This document shows positions 14,743 to 26,800 of a stretch of DNA of 61,392 bases, in pieces (positions within the stretch are counted from its first letter, which is position 1; each line of letters begins with the position of its first letter). The DNA lies in the NCBI GenBank assembly GCA_934432885.1, contig CAKRYY010000015.1, positions 1-61,392 on the forward strand. The letters run 5' to 3'. The stretch comes from an uncultured Lachnospiraceae bacterium (GTDB lineage: Bacteria; Bacillota; Clostridia; Lachnospirales; Lachnospiraceae). The translations under genes were made by a program, and so were the position numbers. Below the pieces are notes generated by a model, which was given only the letters and a program-made list of their open reading frames with translations, ran no database searches and had not been told where the DNA came from.

Positions 14743-16143
14743 TCACTCCATTGTCTTTAAGATGCTGCGCGCCGCAGAAAGTCCATTTGCAGACGCCTGC
14801 TGCAAGCCTCTTGTTACACCCGCACCATCGCCAATCGCACGCAGTCCTTTAATGCTGGTTTCGAAATCGCTGTTTACGATTACCTTATTGGAATAGAATT
14901 TTACTTCAACGCCGTAGAGCAGCGTTTCCTCTGATGCAATTCCCGGCGTTACCTTATCGAGCGCAAGCAGCATCTCTTCAATGTCCACCATGATTCTGTG
15001 CGGGAATACCAGCGAAAGGTCACCTGGCACTGCATCCTTTAAGGTCGGAATCAGGTTGTTTCTGCAAAGACGCTCCTCTGTCGTCCGTCTTCCACGTCTG
15101 AAATCACCAAAGGTCTGTACTAAAATCTTACCGCCGCAGAGCATATTGGAAAGCTCCGCAATCTTTTTGCCATACTCGATTGGCGTCTTAAAGGGCTTTG
15201 TAAAATTCTTGGAAACCAGAATTGCAAAGTTGGTATTATTGGTCTTGAATTCCTTTGATTTATAAGCATGACCGTTTACAACTGCAAGACCGCCCTCATA
15301 ATATTCCGTCGCCACCTCACCGGAAGGGTTTGTACAGAAGGTACGCACCTTATCGTCAAAGGTAGGCGTATAATAAATCAGCTTCGCCTCATACAGATTT
15401 TCATTCAGCGTCTGCATTACCTCATCACGCACCTCAACACGCACACCGATGTCCACTGTTCCCGGCGTCGTTTCAATGCCGATTTCTTCGCATTTATCGC
15501 TGAACCAGTCCGCACCCTCTCTGCCGACCGCAGATACGATTTCCTTTGCATAATAGGTATCACCCTTGTCTGTGCGCACACCAACTGCCGCACCGTCCTC
15601 TACCAGAATTTCCTCTACCATCGTATTGAAATGCAGCTCCACGCCTGCTTCTTCCAGATGTCTTTGCAGCTTGGCATAAATCTTATAGCCCTCTTCTGTT
15701 CCAAGGTGACGGATGGGGCACTCCACCAGCTTTAAGTTGGCATTGATTGCCTTACGTCTGATTTCGCGGATTTCCTTTTCCTTGTCAATTCCATATACGC
15801 TGGTATCCGCTCCAAATTTCAGATAAATGTCATCGGATTCCTTAATCAGCTTAATCGTCTCATCATAGCCTAAAATCTCCGGCAGATTTCCTCCCACATC
15901 AGGGGATAAGGACAGCTTGCCATCTGAAAAAGCGCCCGCGCCCGCAAAGCCCGTCGTAATTGAGCAGGGTCTGCAGCCAATGCACTGTTTTGTCTTTCTC
16001 TTGGGGCACTCTCTTTTTTCAATCGAGCGTCCCTTTTCAACCATGATAATTTCAAGGTCCGGTCTTTTGTTTTTTAATTCATACGCGCAGAAAATACCAC
16101 CCGGTCCTGCGCCGATAATAATCACATCTGCCTGCTTTTTCAT
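14743..16143 (-). CDS. FAD-dependent oxidoreductase (COG2509-type dehydrogenase)
   Basis: About 466 residues from the third of three close ATGs, which has GGGG ten bases upstream; the first ATG is at 16152. The N terminus has the dinucleotide fold DVIIIGAGPGGIFCAYEL. A Cys-rich segment (CPKRKTKQCIGCRPCS) follows, then GFAGAGAFSDGKL, and the C terminus has GDGAGVTRGLQQASANG, as in FAD-dependent dehydrogenases of the COG2509 type. The substrate is unknown; the family is common in anaerobic Firmicutes. The four Cys could hold an Fe-S cluster or zinc. The first gene of a two-gene operon with the PrsA-like gene. Confidence 0.85.
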   Translation of the reverse strand: MKKQADVIIIGAGPGGIFCAYELKNKRPDLEIIMVEKGRSIEKRECPKRKTKQCIGCRPCSITTGFAGAGAFSDGKLSLSPDVGGNLPEILGYDETIKLIKESDDIYLKFGADTSVYGIDKEKEIREIRRKAINANLKLVECPIRHLGTEEGYKIYAKLQRHLEEAGVELHFNTMVEEILVEDGAAVGVRTDKGDTYYAKEIVSAVGREGADWFSDKCEEIGIETTPGTVDIGVRVEVRDEVMQTLNENLYEAKLIYYTPTFDDKVRTFCTNPSGEVATEYYEGGLAVVNGHAYKSKEFKTNNTNFAILVSKNFTKPFKTPIEYGKKIAELSNMLCGGKILVQTFGDFRRGRRTTEERLCRNNLIPTLKDAVPGDLSLVFPHRIMVDIEEMLLALDKVTPGIASEETLLYGVEVKFYSNKVIVNSDFETSIKGLRAIGDGAGVTRGLQQASANGLSAARSILKTME

Positions 16144-16209
16144 ATTCATCATACCCCTTTACACAAAATTCATTCTCTTCTATGTATTGTCTTATGCACC
16201 TATCTTATT

Positions 16210-16239
16210 ACTATACTACAGAATCCACGCGCCCTGCAA
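16210..16239 (-). promoter_or_regulatory. Promoter of the FAD oxidoreductase-PrsA operon
   Basis: Minus-strand TTGCAG (16234-16239) and TATAGT (16210-16215) with an 18-base spacer, in the 103-base gap after the EAL gene. Confidence 0.55.
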
Positions 16240-16246
16240 ACCTTTT

Positions 16247-17800
16247 CTAACGCTTCATCATCTTTTCAATCATATCCTCACCATTTTCCAAATCCGTAAA
16301 GGTAGGATAATATTCTGTCGGGCGGAAGCCCTGTCTGATAATCTTTTTATTAAGCTGGTCGAAATCCCGCAGGCTGACCGGCTTTGAGAAGTAATAGCCC
16401 TGCGCCATATCACAGCCGATTTCCGTCAGGAAATTTACCTGCTCCAGCGTCTCAACGCCCTCTACCGCTACCGTCAAATCCAGTTCCTTTGCCATCGCAA
16501 TTAGGTAGCGCAGAATTGTCTGACCTTCCTCATCCTCACTGTTATCTGTCAGGAACTTACGATCCAGCTTTACAATACGCACGGGCAGCTCGCGCAATAA
16601 ATTTACCGGAGAGTGCATGCTGCCAAAGTTATCGACTGAAAGTGTAAAGCCGCCCTCTGCAAGCGCAGTCACCATCCTTTTCATCTGCGCACCTCCACTT
16701 GTCAGCGCACGCTCCGGAAGCTCCAGTACAAACATCTCCTTTTTCAGCTTATACCTTTCAATCATGCCGGATAAAACACTGATAAAGGCATCGCTGCTTA
16801 AATGAATCGGCGAAATATTCAGCATCAGCGGCAATGGCTCCAACTTATTGTCAATCCAGCGTCTTATCGTCCGGCAGGCCTCCTCCCACATATAATAGTC
16901 CAGCTTTAACATCAGGTTGGTATTCTCAAATGCCGGCAGGAAAGCATACGGCGAAAGCAGTCCCTTCTCGGCATGCTCCCAGCGCACAAGCGCCTCTGCG
17001 CCCCGAATCTGATAAATATGCAAATCCACCATCGGCTGTAAATACATTACGAATTTACGCTCATCCAGTGCTTTTTCCATTTCCTGACACATCCGGACAT
17101 TTTCTTCGTACTTCTGCCTCAGTTCTTCATTGAACCACGCATAGTTCTTTCCACTTTTTTCCTGTACAGAACGCTGTGCCAGCACCATACGGCTGAGCAT
17201 CTCCGATACTCTCTCCGTCTTATCTGTTATCCTGTAAAGTCCAAAGCTTACCTTGACCGTAAAGATATCCGACGCAGACTCTATGCCCTCCGTAATTTTT
17301 TTTACGGCTTCAATGGCATTCCCTTCCTCCTTCGTAGGAAGCAGCAGGGCGAACAAATTTGACTGCACCAGTGCGCAGAAGCCCTCGCCAAACTCCATCT
17401 GCTTTAACAGCTGCGCGGCAAACCGTACCAGTCTGTCGCCCTCCGCAGGACCATAGAGGCGGTTTACCGTACCGATATTCGTAATGCCAAAGCCAATCAG
17501 AATACCTGCATCCTTTTCACTGTCAAGCCGATCCAGCATTTTTTTAATAAAGAAATCCCTGTTTCCTATCTTTGTCGTGATGTCCGTATATGCGGTCTCA
17601 TTCAGATGTTCCACTGATTTTTCCAGCTCTGCAATCTGTTTTTCTTTCTTTTTATTTCTCCGGCGGCTTTTGGACAGTCTCTGCTGTCTTTGCTTTGTCC
17701 GCTCCTTCTCCTGCTGCAAACGCAGCAGAAGATAGAGGATATAGCCAAACAGTATGCAAAAAAACATGATTCCCAAAATCATTCCTGAAGCAATTTCCAT
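16247..17800 (-). CDS. Membrane-anchored degenerate GGDEF-EAL protein
   Basis: A 517-residue protein: an N-terminal helix (ILGIMFFCILFGYILYLLL), a basic coiled segment, a GGDEF-like domain (about 70-225) and an EAL domain (about 240-495). The GGDEF active site reads QSNLFALL, so it cannot be a cyclase. The EAL domain keeps GAEALVRWEH, LNISP, VLELPER, KLDRKF, EGVET and QGYYF, but the metal-binding DDFGTGYSS loop reads VDNFGSMHSPV, losing one Asp and most of loop 6. It may therefore bind c-di-GMP without efficient hydrolysis, as LapD- and FimX-type receptors do. It starts 4 bases after the giant surface protein gene and is the last gene of the surface locus. Confidence 0.88.
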   Translation of the reverse strand: MEIASGMILGIMFFCILFGYILYLLLRLQQEKERTKQRQQRLSKSRRRNKKKEKQIAELEKSVEHLNETAYTDITTKIGNRDFFIKKMLDRLDSEKDAGILIGFGITNIGTVNRLYGPAEGDRLVRFAAQLLKQMEFGEGFCALVQSNLFALLLPTKEEGNAIEAVKKITEGIESASDIFTVKVSFGLYRITDKTERVSEMLSRMVLAQRSVQEKSGKNYAWFNEELRQKYEENVRMCQEMEKALDERKFVMYLQPMVDLHIYQIRGAEALVRWEHAEKGLLSPYAFLPAFENTNLMLKLDYYMWEEACRTIRRWIDNKLEPLPLMLNISPIHLSSDAFISVLSGMIERYKLKKEMFVLELPERALTSGGAQMKRMVTALAEGGFTLSVDNFGSMHSPVNLLRELPVRIVKLDRKFLTDNSEDEEGQTILRYLIAMAKELDLTVAVEGVETLEQVNFLTEIGCDMAQGYYFSKPVSLRDFDQLNKKIIRQGFRPTEYYPTFTDLENGEDMIEKMMKR

Positions 17801-17804
17801 AAGT

Positions 17805-20800
17805 TTATTCCCTGCTCTTTAATTTTGTCACTTCATAGATGAAGAAGTCGCATGGGTCCTCCTGACTAATTGCAGACGGCGCTACATTCTTCTGCGTTAC
17901 CTGCAAGGTCGCCTGCATCATATAGTTCGTCAGATAGGTTTCCAGCTCTGCCTTCGTGCTGATTTTCTTTAAGTGCTCCATATTAAGCACCACTTTTCCG
18001 CTGCGGCTTATTGGCTCTCCCTTTTTCAGCAGACCATCCCGGTTTTTACGGATTTCATCTTCCGTAAAATGATATTTCATCTGCAGTGTTCCAGCCTGTC
18101 CCTCCTGCCACATCTCCTGCTCTGTATCATCCTGCAGGGCTGCAAGCTTCATGGTTTCTTCACTGTCTGTAAAAGGCGAGGATGCATAAGCAGCGCTTCC
18201 ATCATTTTTCTTTGCAAAAATCTGGCAGGTAATGTAATAATCCCGGTCTGCCCATTCCGAAATAATCTTATCGCCTGAAGCGCTCTTTAAGATATTGGAG
18301 AAATCCACCTGCATTTTAAACGGAATCTCATGCACGGCGCCAGCTCCAAATTCTTCCTCATATTGATAGAGGTTTATACCGAGCTTTTCCCAATCCTCCT
18401 GCGCTACCGTCACTGCAAAGCCAAGCTTTGTAATTACCTGTGCGCCTATCGTCGTCTCATAGGTATCAAGCGCATCCTCATAGCCTGCCGGATGAGCTGC
18501 ATCATCGCTTCTGAGCAGGTCGATATGTACCTTATAGGCATTTTCCGTCAGCGCTGTAAGGTCCCCTGGAAGAATCAGTTCCATCTGCATATCCTTCTGT
18601 ACGCTGTCAGTAATGCCGCCCGCACCGCGAATCGGGAAGGTTACCTTTGCAATGTCCTTATAGTAATAGGACGCCGTATAGTCTGTAATGGTCTGTGTTA
18701 CCAAAACGCCGTTTGCATCTGTATAACGGATATTGGTGCCGTTTGGCAGAGGCACTCTTTTGCCACTTAAGTCGGTTAAATAAATACCTAAATCAAGATA
18801 TTTTCCATTGTTTGCGCTGTCCATCGGATTTGTCTTATCCTTATAGGATGGGTCCATCGTAATCGCAAATTCCATATCGACAGTCAGTGCTGCATTTTCC
18901 TGCAGGGTGCCCGTCACTCTGGTTCCACGCTTCGGCGTAGGATTTTTGTCACCACTCTCTAACAGCTTGAATTTCAATCCCGGAATTGCATCGATATGAA
19001 GCGTCCGCTCCGTCGTTCCAATCATGCCAAGCGATGCCTTATTGTCATCATTTACATCCCGAAAGCCCACATGAATGTCATAAATCGCATTCTCACCCTT
19101 CGCTCCCGGAAGCACCTGAAGCAGGTAGCGGTCATGTCCGTCGTAAGCAGTCGTTCCATCCGCATTTTTATCACGTCCAATGGAAAGCTCCGTATAGGCA
19201 GTCGTCCCCTCGCTTCCTGCCGGAAGCCCTGTATCCGTAAAAGCACTGAGCGGCAGCTTTTCGGGCGATGTGTCCGTAACAGTATAGTAATACGGCTTGT
19301 TTCCATTTGTTATATCAATTAACAGAAGTCTCGTTCCATTTTCAAAACGCTTCACGCCCTGCGTATTGGTCAGATAAATCTGCTTTTCCATCGCCGCCAT
19401 ATAGCTCTTTCTTGCATCACCGTAAGAAAAATCAAGCAGCAGGGTATAATCGCTGTCATTTGCCAGTGTCGCTGTCGTATCAATTCCATCTGCCATTTCC
19501 TCTTCCGAAGCCACCCTGCCTGCAAGCAGCTTTGCCGTAATGTCGAGCACCAGAGGCTCTTCCACATAGAGCGGAAGAATATAGATTCTCACATGTTCAT
19601 CCGCCAGTCTGTAGGTATAGACCAGCTCCGTATAGGACAACTTATTCGCCGTCTTATCATAAGCATCAAAGTTCTGCTCATTGTAGGCGAAATCATAACC
19701 TGTTTTGGAATTTCCCGTAATGCTGATGCAGGCATTTTTCTCTGTTGCTTCCTTACTTGTACGCGTATCCGTACTTAAATCCCAGCTTACCTTATTTTGT
19801 GTGATTTTTAAAATTTCCAGCTTTGATGCGCTAAGCCCGGCTACATTGGTCATCATATCCGAAAGCAGCTTTATCTGCGCATCCAGTGACATAATGCCCG
19901 GTTTTACACAGAGCACCGGCAGCTTTTCTTCTGTACCACCATTTACACTGCCCGTTAGAGCATAGGTTTCCTGCCAGAACTCTTCCAGCTTTTTCGTTAC
20001 CGCAGGCACCGCGCCCTCTGCCTCCTGGGCAATGATTTCCTCCGGCAGCCGGTATGTTTCCAAAAGAGTGCGCAGAGCATTCCTGTCATAGGCAGCTATG
20101 CCGTCATTCACCGCCTTATCCATCCGTTTTATATTATCCGCGCCATTCTTTTCTGATGAGGAAAGCGTACCGTAAAGAACATGTGCTGCCTTACGGTAAG
20201 CATCCGCCGTCTCACCCGGAATCCGTCCCACATCCGTCACCGGCGTATTTTTCTGTGCAAGGGTTGGCATAACGTCCGCATCACCGCTTCCGTGAATCCG
20301 CATCAGGTACAGCTTTACTGCATCATTTCGCACTGCGCCAAGCAGCATTCCTACATAATAACCATAAGCATCTGAAAGCTGCGCTGCCCCATCCAGCCGG
20401 CACTTCGCCGAAGCAGGCATTGTAATATTCTGTAATTTTCCATCCTTATCAATCAGGAAAACATCATCTGAGCCTTCTTTTTGTACGCCGATTTTATTCG
20501 TTTCTGCAAGGCAGATGTCATCCGCATAGAGATTTCCAGCTTTGTTCGCTGCCGCCGCTGAGGTCATTCCCAGAATACCACCGACTGCGATATGATGATT
20601 ATCCGTATCGCCCTCTCTTGCCCCTTCCGCAGCATTCAGGACATCTGCCTTCGCCAGATACAAAATATCGCTGTTTTTCAGGGTATTGTGATAGAGCTTT
20701 ACATAAGCGCCATCTTTTTTCAGCTCCAGGATTCCAATCAGTCCGCCGACCGCACTGCCGCCCTTCTCTGTCTCCTGCAGCAAAGTACCTGTTATTTTAC

Positions 20801-23800
20801 AGGTATCCAGTTCCATTGATTCCAGCCTGAGATTGCCGCCCATGCTGACAGACCCTATCACACCGCCTGCATATTGACCGGAAGCGGAAACCTCCTTCAG
20901 TATCATCTTATCTGCCGCCTGTGCCGCCGCATCACTATCTGCTTCTTTATTGAGCGCCACAAAAGAGCCGCTGCTGCATGCACCAATCACACCGCCTGCT
21001 GCCAGAGAGCCTTCTATCTTACTCGTAAGGACGCTGCCGCCACCCGGAGCTGAAAGAGAGCTGCCATCTGGCAGCGTAACCGAAACAGATGTCTTCCTTC
21101 CAGACAGGGCAGCCTTTCCTTCCGTCGCACCAATCAAGCCGCCTGCCTGTTTTCCGGTAATCGTATTTCCTTTCGCGCTGATGCCGCTATAATAGCCGTT
21201 TCCACTCTCAAGCAGTAAATCATTCCGAATATAACCAAATAAGCCGCCCGCTGCAAAGAAGTTTCCCTTATCGTTTGCAGCAGGAACCGGCGCTGTTACC
21301 GTCAGATTTTCCGTATGCAGATAGTCTCCAGAAAGTCTGAGTGCCTTGTCTGCAGCCGTTATATAAGAATATCCAACCAGTCCGCCCGCACAGGCACTGG
21401 AAGCACCGGTTATCTTATCCCTATTTATATCTGCAAGGATTGTGGCATCCTTTACAAGACAGTCTGCAAGGATAAGCTCTCCCCTGTCGCTGGCGCCAAC
21501 CAGACCGCCGACGCCGTTTGCACGCTCTACATTGCTTCTGAATCTTTGATTCATTACCGAAGCAACCGACATGCTGCCATCAGCTTTACCAACGCAAGCG
21601 CTTTTTATGGTCATTTTTCCACTGGAGCTATGCTTTCCTACAATCCCTCCCTGCCCTGTTACGCTGTCATAAGGCTTCATATTTTTTGTGCTTTTCTCTT
21701 TGACAGAGCTATCAAGCACAGTGATTCCGGTCAGCTCAAGGTTTCCCCAGCTCGCAGAGGTCCCAAGAACACCGCCTGCCGTTTTATATGACAAAACCGT
21801 AGTATCCTCTACCCGGATGTCCTTCATATCGGTATACATACCACTCTCACCGCAGACGCCGCCTGCGTTCCAGAAAGCATCAACTGTACAGTCCTTGACA
21901 ATCGGTGCTGTTGCTGACCCCTTTACAGTAAAAACTGCTCCCCATTGCGAACCAGAAGCAAAGCCTACTAAACCGCCTGCATTTTCAGAAGCAGAGCAAA
22001 TCCATAGCCTTTCACCCGCTATTACATTCGTATTCTCAATCAGAATCGTTTTTTTCAAATCTGTAAAGCCAATCAGACCACCTGCATGCCCAGCACCAGT
22101 TATAGTTGCCGCCTGAGGTTTTACTGTATTTTCCACACGACAGTCTCGTACTGTAAGCTGTGCCTTTTTTATATCACCACCATTGGCAGTTCGGACTGCT
22201 CCAATCAGTCCGCCTGCATTTCCATTCGCCGCTCCATACCTTTCCTTACCGGCATTGATGACCATATCTGTTACAGTAACCTTCTCCAGGGTTACCTGTG
22301 CCTTTTCAGTCCTGCCAATCACGCCGCCTGCATCAAACGCTGCATAACCGGCATCCGGCTCTCCAGGTTTTATCGACCCGGTCACTGTCAATTTCTGTAT
22401 GAGAATACCATCCTCACCATATACATCCTTTGTAGCATCCACTGCCAGAATGGTATTGAACAATCCTGCCGCACACAGGAAGGAGGGCGTTAACTGTTTA
22501 TCATCATAACATTCCTTCAGGGCGATGGAATACCTATCAAGCTTTACCGTATTCCCATTGCCATTAAAATTGCCCCTGAAGGTGCCGCCTGCTCCAGCCT
22601 CCGGATCATAGAGCGCGCCAAGTCCCCGAAAGCCCCTGCCAAATTCGCTCAGGTCATACGTCTGTGCACCTCCCAGCACCCAGTTTGTCCGATAAGCCGT
22701 CCCGTCTACCTTCTGCGCAGGATTAAACAGCGAAACGCCATCCTTCATAAAGGAAGCTGCAGCATCCTTTGTAATGCCCAGATACTTCCACAGATACGGA
22801 TAGGTCTGATTTTTCTTACCGGCAGCAGCGTCTTCATTGTCATACGAAACTGCAAGCTTATAATCTGTATTTGTGTCTGCGGCAGCCTTACAGCCAAGCG
22901 CACTATACTTTGCTTTCCTGCTGCGGGAATAGCCGGTATAGCCATAGGTCTTTGGCGTATTTCCCTGCTCAGAGCCCGCTTCATTTCTGGTATTGAATGC
23001 ATCTGCATTTAATGCCATTGAAGCTGCCTGCAGGGCAGCGGCATTATTAAGTCTTATCGTGCCAAAGCCATCCGCTCCCGGTGCTGTCACGATAGCCTCT
23101 GCCTTTGCTGCCAGATAATCTCCGTTTACTACTGCATAGAAGGGAGCAGTCTCATAAGCACCATCCTTTCCGCCAAGGCTATCTGCCTCCCAAAGAGGAA
23201 AAGCGCTCCCACTTCCCTCATGCAGGATATAGCCATCCTCCACCCTGCCTGCCGCAGCGCCAAGATAATAGCCTCTTACCCCACCAGCTTTTGTACCTGC
23301 CGCCTCTGCATTGGGATTTTTCGTAAATACAGTACCATCCTGCGACAATACATAAAATTCTGACACATCTGTCAGTTTTATATTCCGCAGAATAACGCCG
23401 CCCTTTTTCACACAGCCGACATAGCCGCCAATTGCGGAAAATGTATGTGCATTGTTTTTTGCCGTCAGCGCCATATACTGCACATCTGTCGTCACATTGT
23501 CAATAATATTATCTCCGCCAAGCACGCAGCCGATAACGCCGCCTGCCATGCCGTGATAGCCTTCTATACGGGTAATCACATCCTTTTGCGCCTCTCCCGT
23601 ATCAGGCGCAGGCGAAACAATCTTTATATCCTTGATTACTGCGCCTTTCGCATACTGCAAAAAGCCAAAGGCAGTATGCGTGCGAAGGCTGCTTTTCTTT
23701 GGAAGCGTCACGGTATGAAGCGTGCCCGTTGTCGGATCCTTTCCATACCAGACGCCGACAAACGGATACTCCTTCGTACCAAAGCCGACAAAGTTATCTG

Positions 23801-26800
23801 TAATCGTCTTATAGTTTCCGCTCTTTATCTTCGATAAATCAATGTCGCCCGCGAGCTGATAATATGCCCTCCGAAGCGCCGCCTGGGATGGGAAGCCGTC
23901 CTCTCCAAACCGTCTGGCATCCGCTTCGGCATGGCTGCCATCACACACAGAGGCATCTGTTCCCATTTTGATTACCTTCCAGTTCTGGAAAAAGGCACGT
24001 TCGTCCGCACTTTCACTATTTTCCCGCATCATATTCAGATAACGGTACAGCGTTAAGAACTGCTTTACCGTTTCAATCTGATAAGGATCCTCATAGGTTC
24101 CGCAGCCCTTTAAGATATCACCCGGCTTTGGATTTACCTCAATCTGTTCTATCTCATGCACATAGGGAAGATAATCCGCAGATAAAAAACCAGCGTGCTT
24201 TGCCTGTAAATCACTTACCACCAGCTTGTGCGGGTCAGGAGTTCCTGTATTCTCCCACCAGTATTCCGTCAAATCATCCAGCTCTTCGCCGTAGGTAAGT
24301 ATCTTTTCGGCTTCTTCCTTTGTAAACAAATACCAGCAGCGTCCCGTATAGGCATCCGCATCTGGCGTATGATGGTAGCTGCACAGGAAGGAAGCGTACT
24401 TTAATACCCTTCCATTGTGCTTATGTGTCCCGTCCTTTTCATCCGCCACCTTCATATTGCGGAAATCCAGCCGCAGATTTGTCATTTTGTCACTGCCTGC
24501 CGTGCCAATCAGCGCACCCGCCGCATATTTAGCACTGCCCGTCGGATATCCTTTCATGATAACGCCTGCCGTACCTGTACCCGGCACTACGCCCGCCGTA
24601 CCAAAGGTTACGTCAATTGTGTTTTCCTGCTTTGTCTCTGCCGCCGTAATCCCAGCAAGCAGAAGCCCGACCTTATCCTGCCCTGTATAGCCATCGACCC
24701 ATAGATTATCTGCCGTAATATTCTCAAATTTTCCACCGCCGGACAAAACACCTGCCACAAGTGCACCGCTGCCATCCTGTGCACTGCCGCCCGCCACGCT
24801 TCCAAGACTTCCTCTATAAGCAACCGTGCCGGACAGACTAAGTCCTGAAACCGTCAGATTGTTTGCATTGACAAAAAGTCCGCTGTGCATGCCGTAATGC
24901 TGACTGCCATTATTATTCGAATACAAACTGGCCGGAAGCGTCCATGCCGCATCATTGCCGCCTGCTGCATCGCCTGCAGTTCCATTCATTGCAGCTGCAT
25001 GAAAAATAAGCCCTGCATTCTCCCCTGTTATCTTCATGCCATTGGCATTTGGCACAGGATAAAAGCTGACATTCTTTAAGTCCAGTTCTCCCTTTATTGT
25101 TACAGCATTTCCAGTCGGCACATAAGCTGTAAAAAGCGTTTTGTTGTTAATGCTGCGGTTTCCATATCCTGCATCAAACCACTCGCCATTCAGATTATGG
25201 TACACACTCCATAAAAGAAGCTTTTGAGGTGTATCCAATATAGCATCAGTTCCGCCAGTTAGTTTCTGCTCCTCCAGAATCTGAAATACATCATAAAAAT
25301 ATCTGGCATCAGAGTCATCGGTCGTCTTTCCACCCTTGCCATCTGTCCTGCCCTGACAGTTTTGGTAGTCAGCTTCTTCTTCATAGTGATAGTCAGGAAA
25401 GGTTTTTCCTGTTTTATGCAGAGAAATAAGCCCGGAGGTATAATTACCGTTGTTATTGACCGTACCGGAAATTTCATCAAACTTTGCCCCTGCATTTTTT
25501 ATAATGCAGCCTGCCGCACTGTAATCCTCAATATTTACAGCAAGCATCCTGCCTACCCGGATAAGCAGGGCACACTGCCACTGTCTGCCTTCCGCCTTTA
25601 CATCTACCGTCAGCCCATCCAGCTTTATATTCTTCAGGGAAATATAAGTGCCTTCCTGATTTCTCAGGAAATTGAACAAAGCGCCAAATTTTCCTGCCGC
25701 ATAAAATGTGGTTCCTGCCTCTACCGAGAGTCCATCCAGTTCACCTCTGACCCGGTCCCAGTTTCTTCCAAGGAAACCACCAATCTCACTGCCATTGCTT
25801 ATGGTACTCTTAAGGCTGCCGCCCAGCTTTATATTGGAAAGCTGCATATCAATCAGGTCTGCTCCTGTTACAAAGCCGCTGAACTGTACATTTCCGCCGG
25901 CGTCTATCCTGCTGCCAAGCAGCACATCTTCTGCTTTTAGGATAAATGGGTTGGCATCACTTTCCTCCCGCGCCAGAATTCCGCCAATGCTGCTGTCCTT
26001 ATCGCTGCCTGTCTTTAGATTTCTAAATTTCTTCTTTATTTTAACCTGTTTCAGGGTAATTGAATTTCCTACGCTGCGGTAAGCAATACCGCCCGCTCCG
26101 CTTGCATACTGCACCGTTCCGTCTACCGTCAGCTTTTCAAATACCGTATCTCCTGCGATGGTAGAGAAAATACCCACCTTCGGCTGATTTTCATTCGGTG
26201 TCCTGCCTGCTGTCTGAAACGTTCTGCTGTTTTGCGTAATGCGGGTGTCCTCTTTCGCTCCAATCAGCTTACCGGAAAAGGCATCTGCAGCATCCGTCGT
26301 ATTGTTTCGATTGACCGTAACGATGCCCGCAGTATCATAGGAAATATCTGCATCTCCATCCAGCGTATACGCTGCCTTTAACAGGTCTGCCACCGCTGCC
26401 TCGTCCCCATCCGTATAGCCAAATGGCGGCATGCCGTAAAAGCCCTGCGACCAAAGCGCTATCGCAAGGCAGACCATGCCGTTTGTTCCTTTTAAGGTAT
26501 ACGCAGGATTCGCTCCCGTTACATAACCTGTCTTTATGCTGCCGACCTCTGCAAGCTTTCCATTGCCAATTAACAGCCCATCACCAGCCTCCTGATTTCT
26601 GAAAACGCCGCCGCCAAAGCCTCCGACTTCCTCCCAGCCCTCTGTTTCCGAGCCTGCGGCAAGCTGCTTGGTATGCTCACCCGCAGCGACCGTATCCGAA
26701 AAATACAAAAGACTCTTTTCCTGCGTTCCTGCAATGATTCCCTTATTTCCTTTTTCCAGCTTACAGGAAAGCTCTGCCGTATCCTGAAGCTCCAGTGCGC

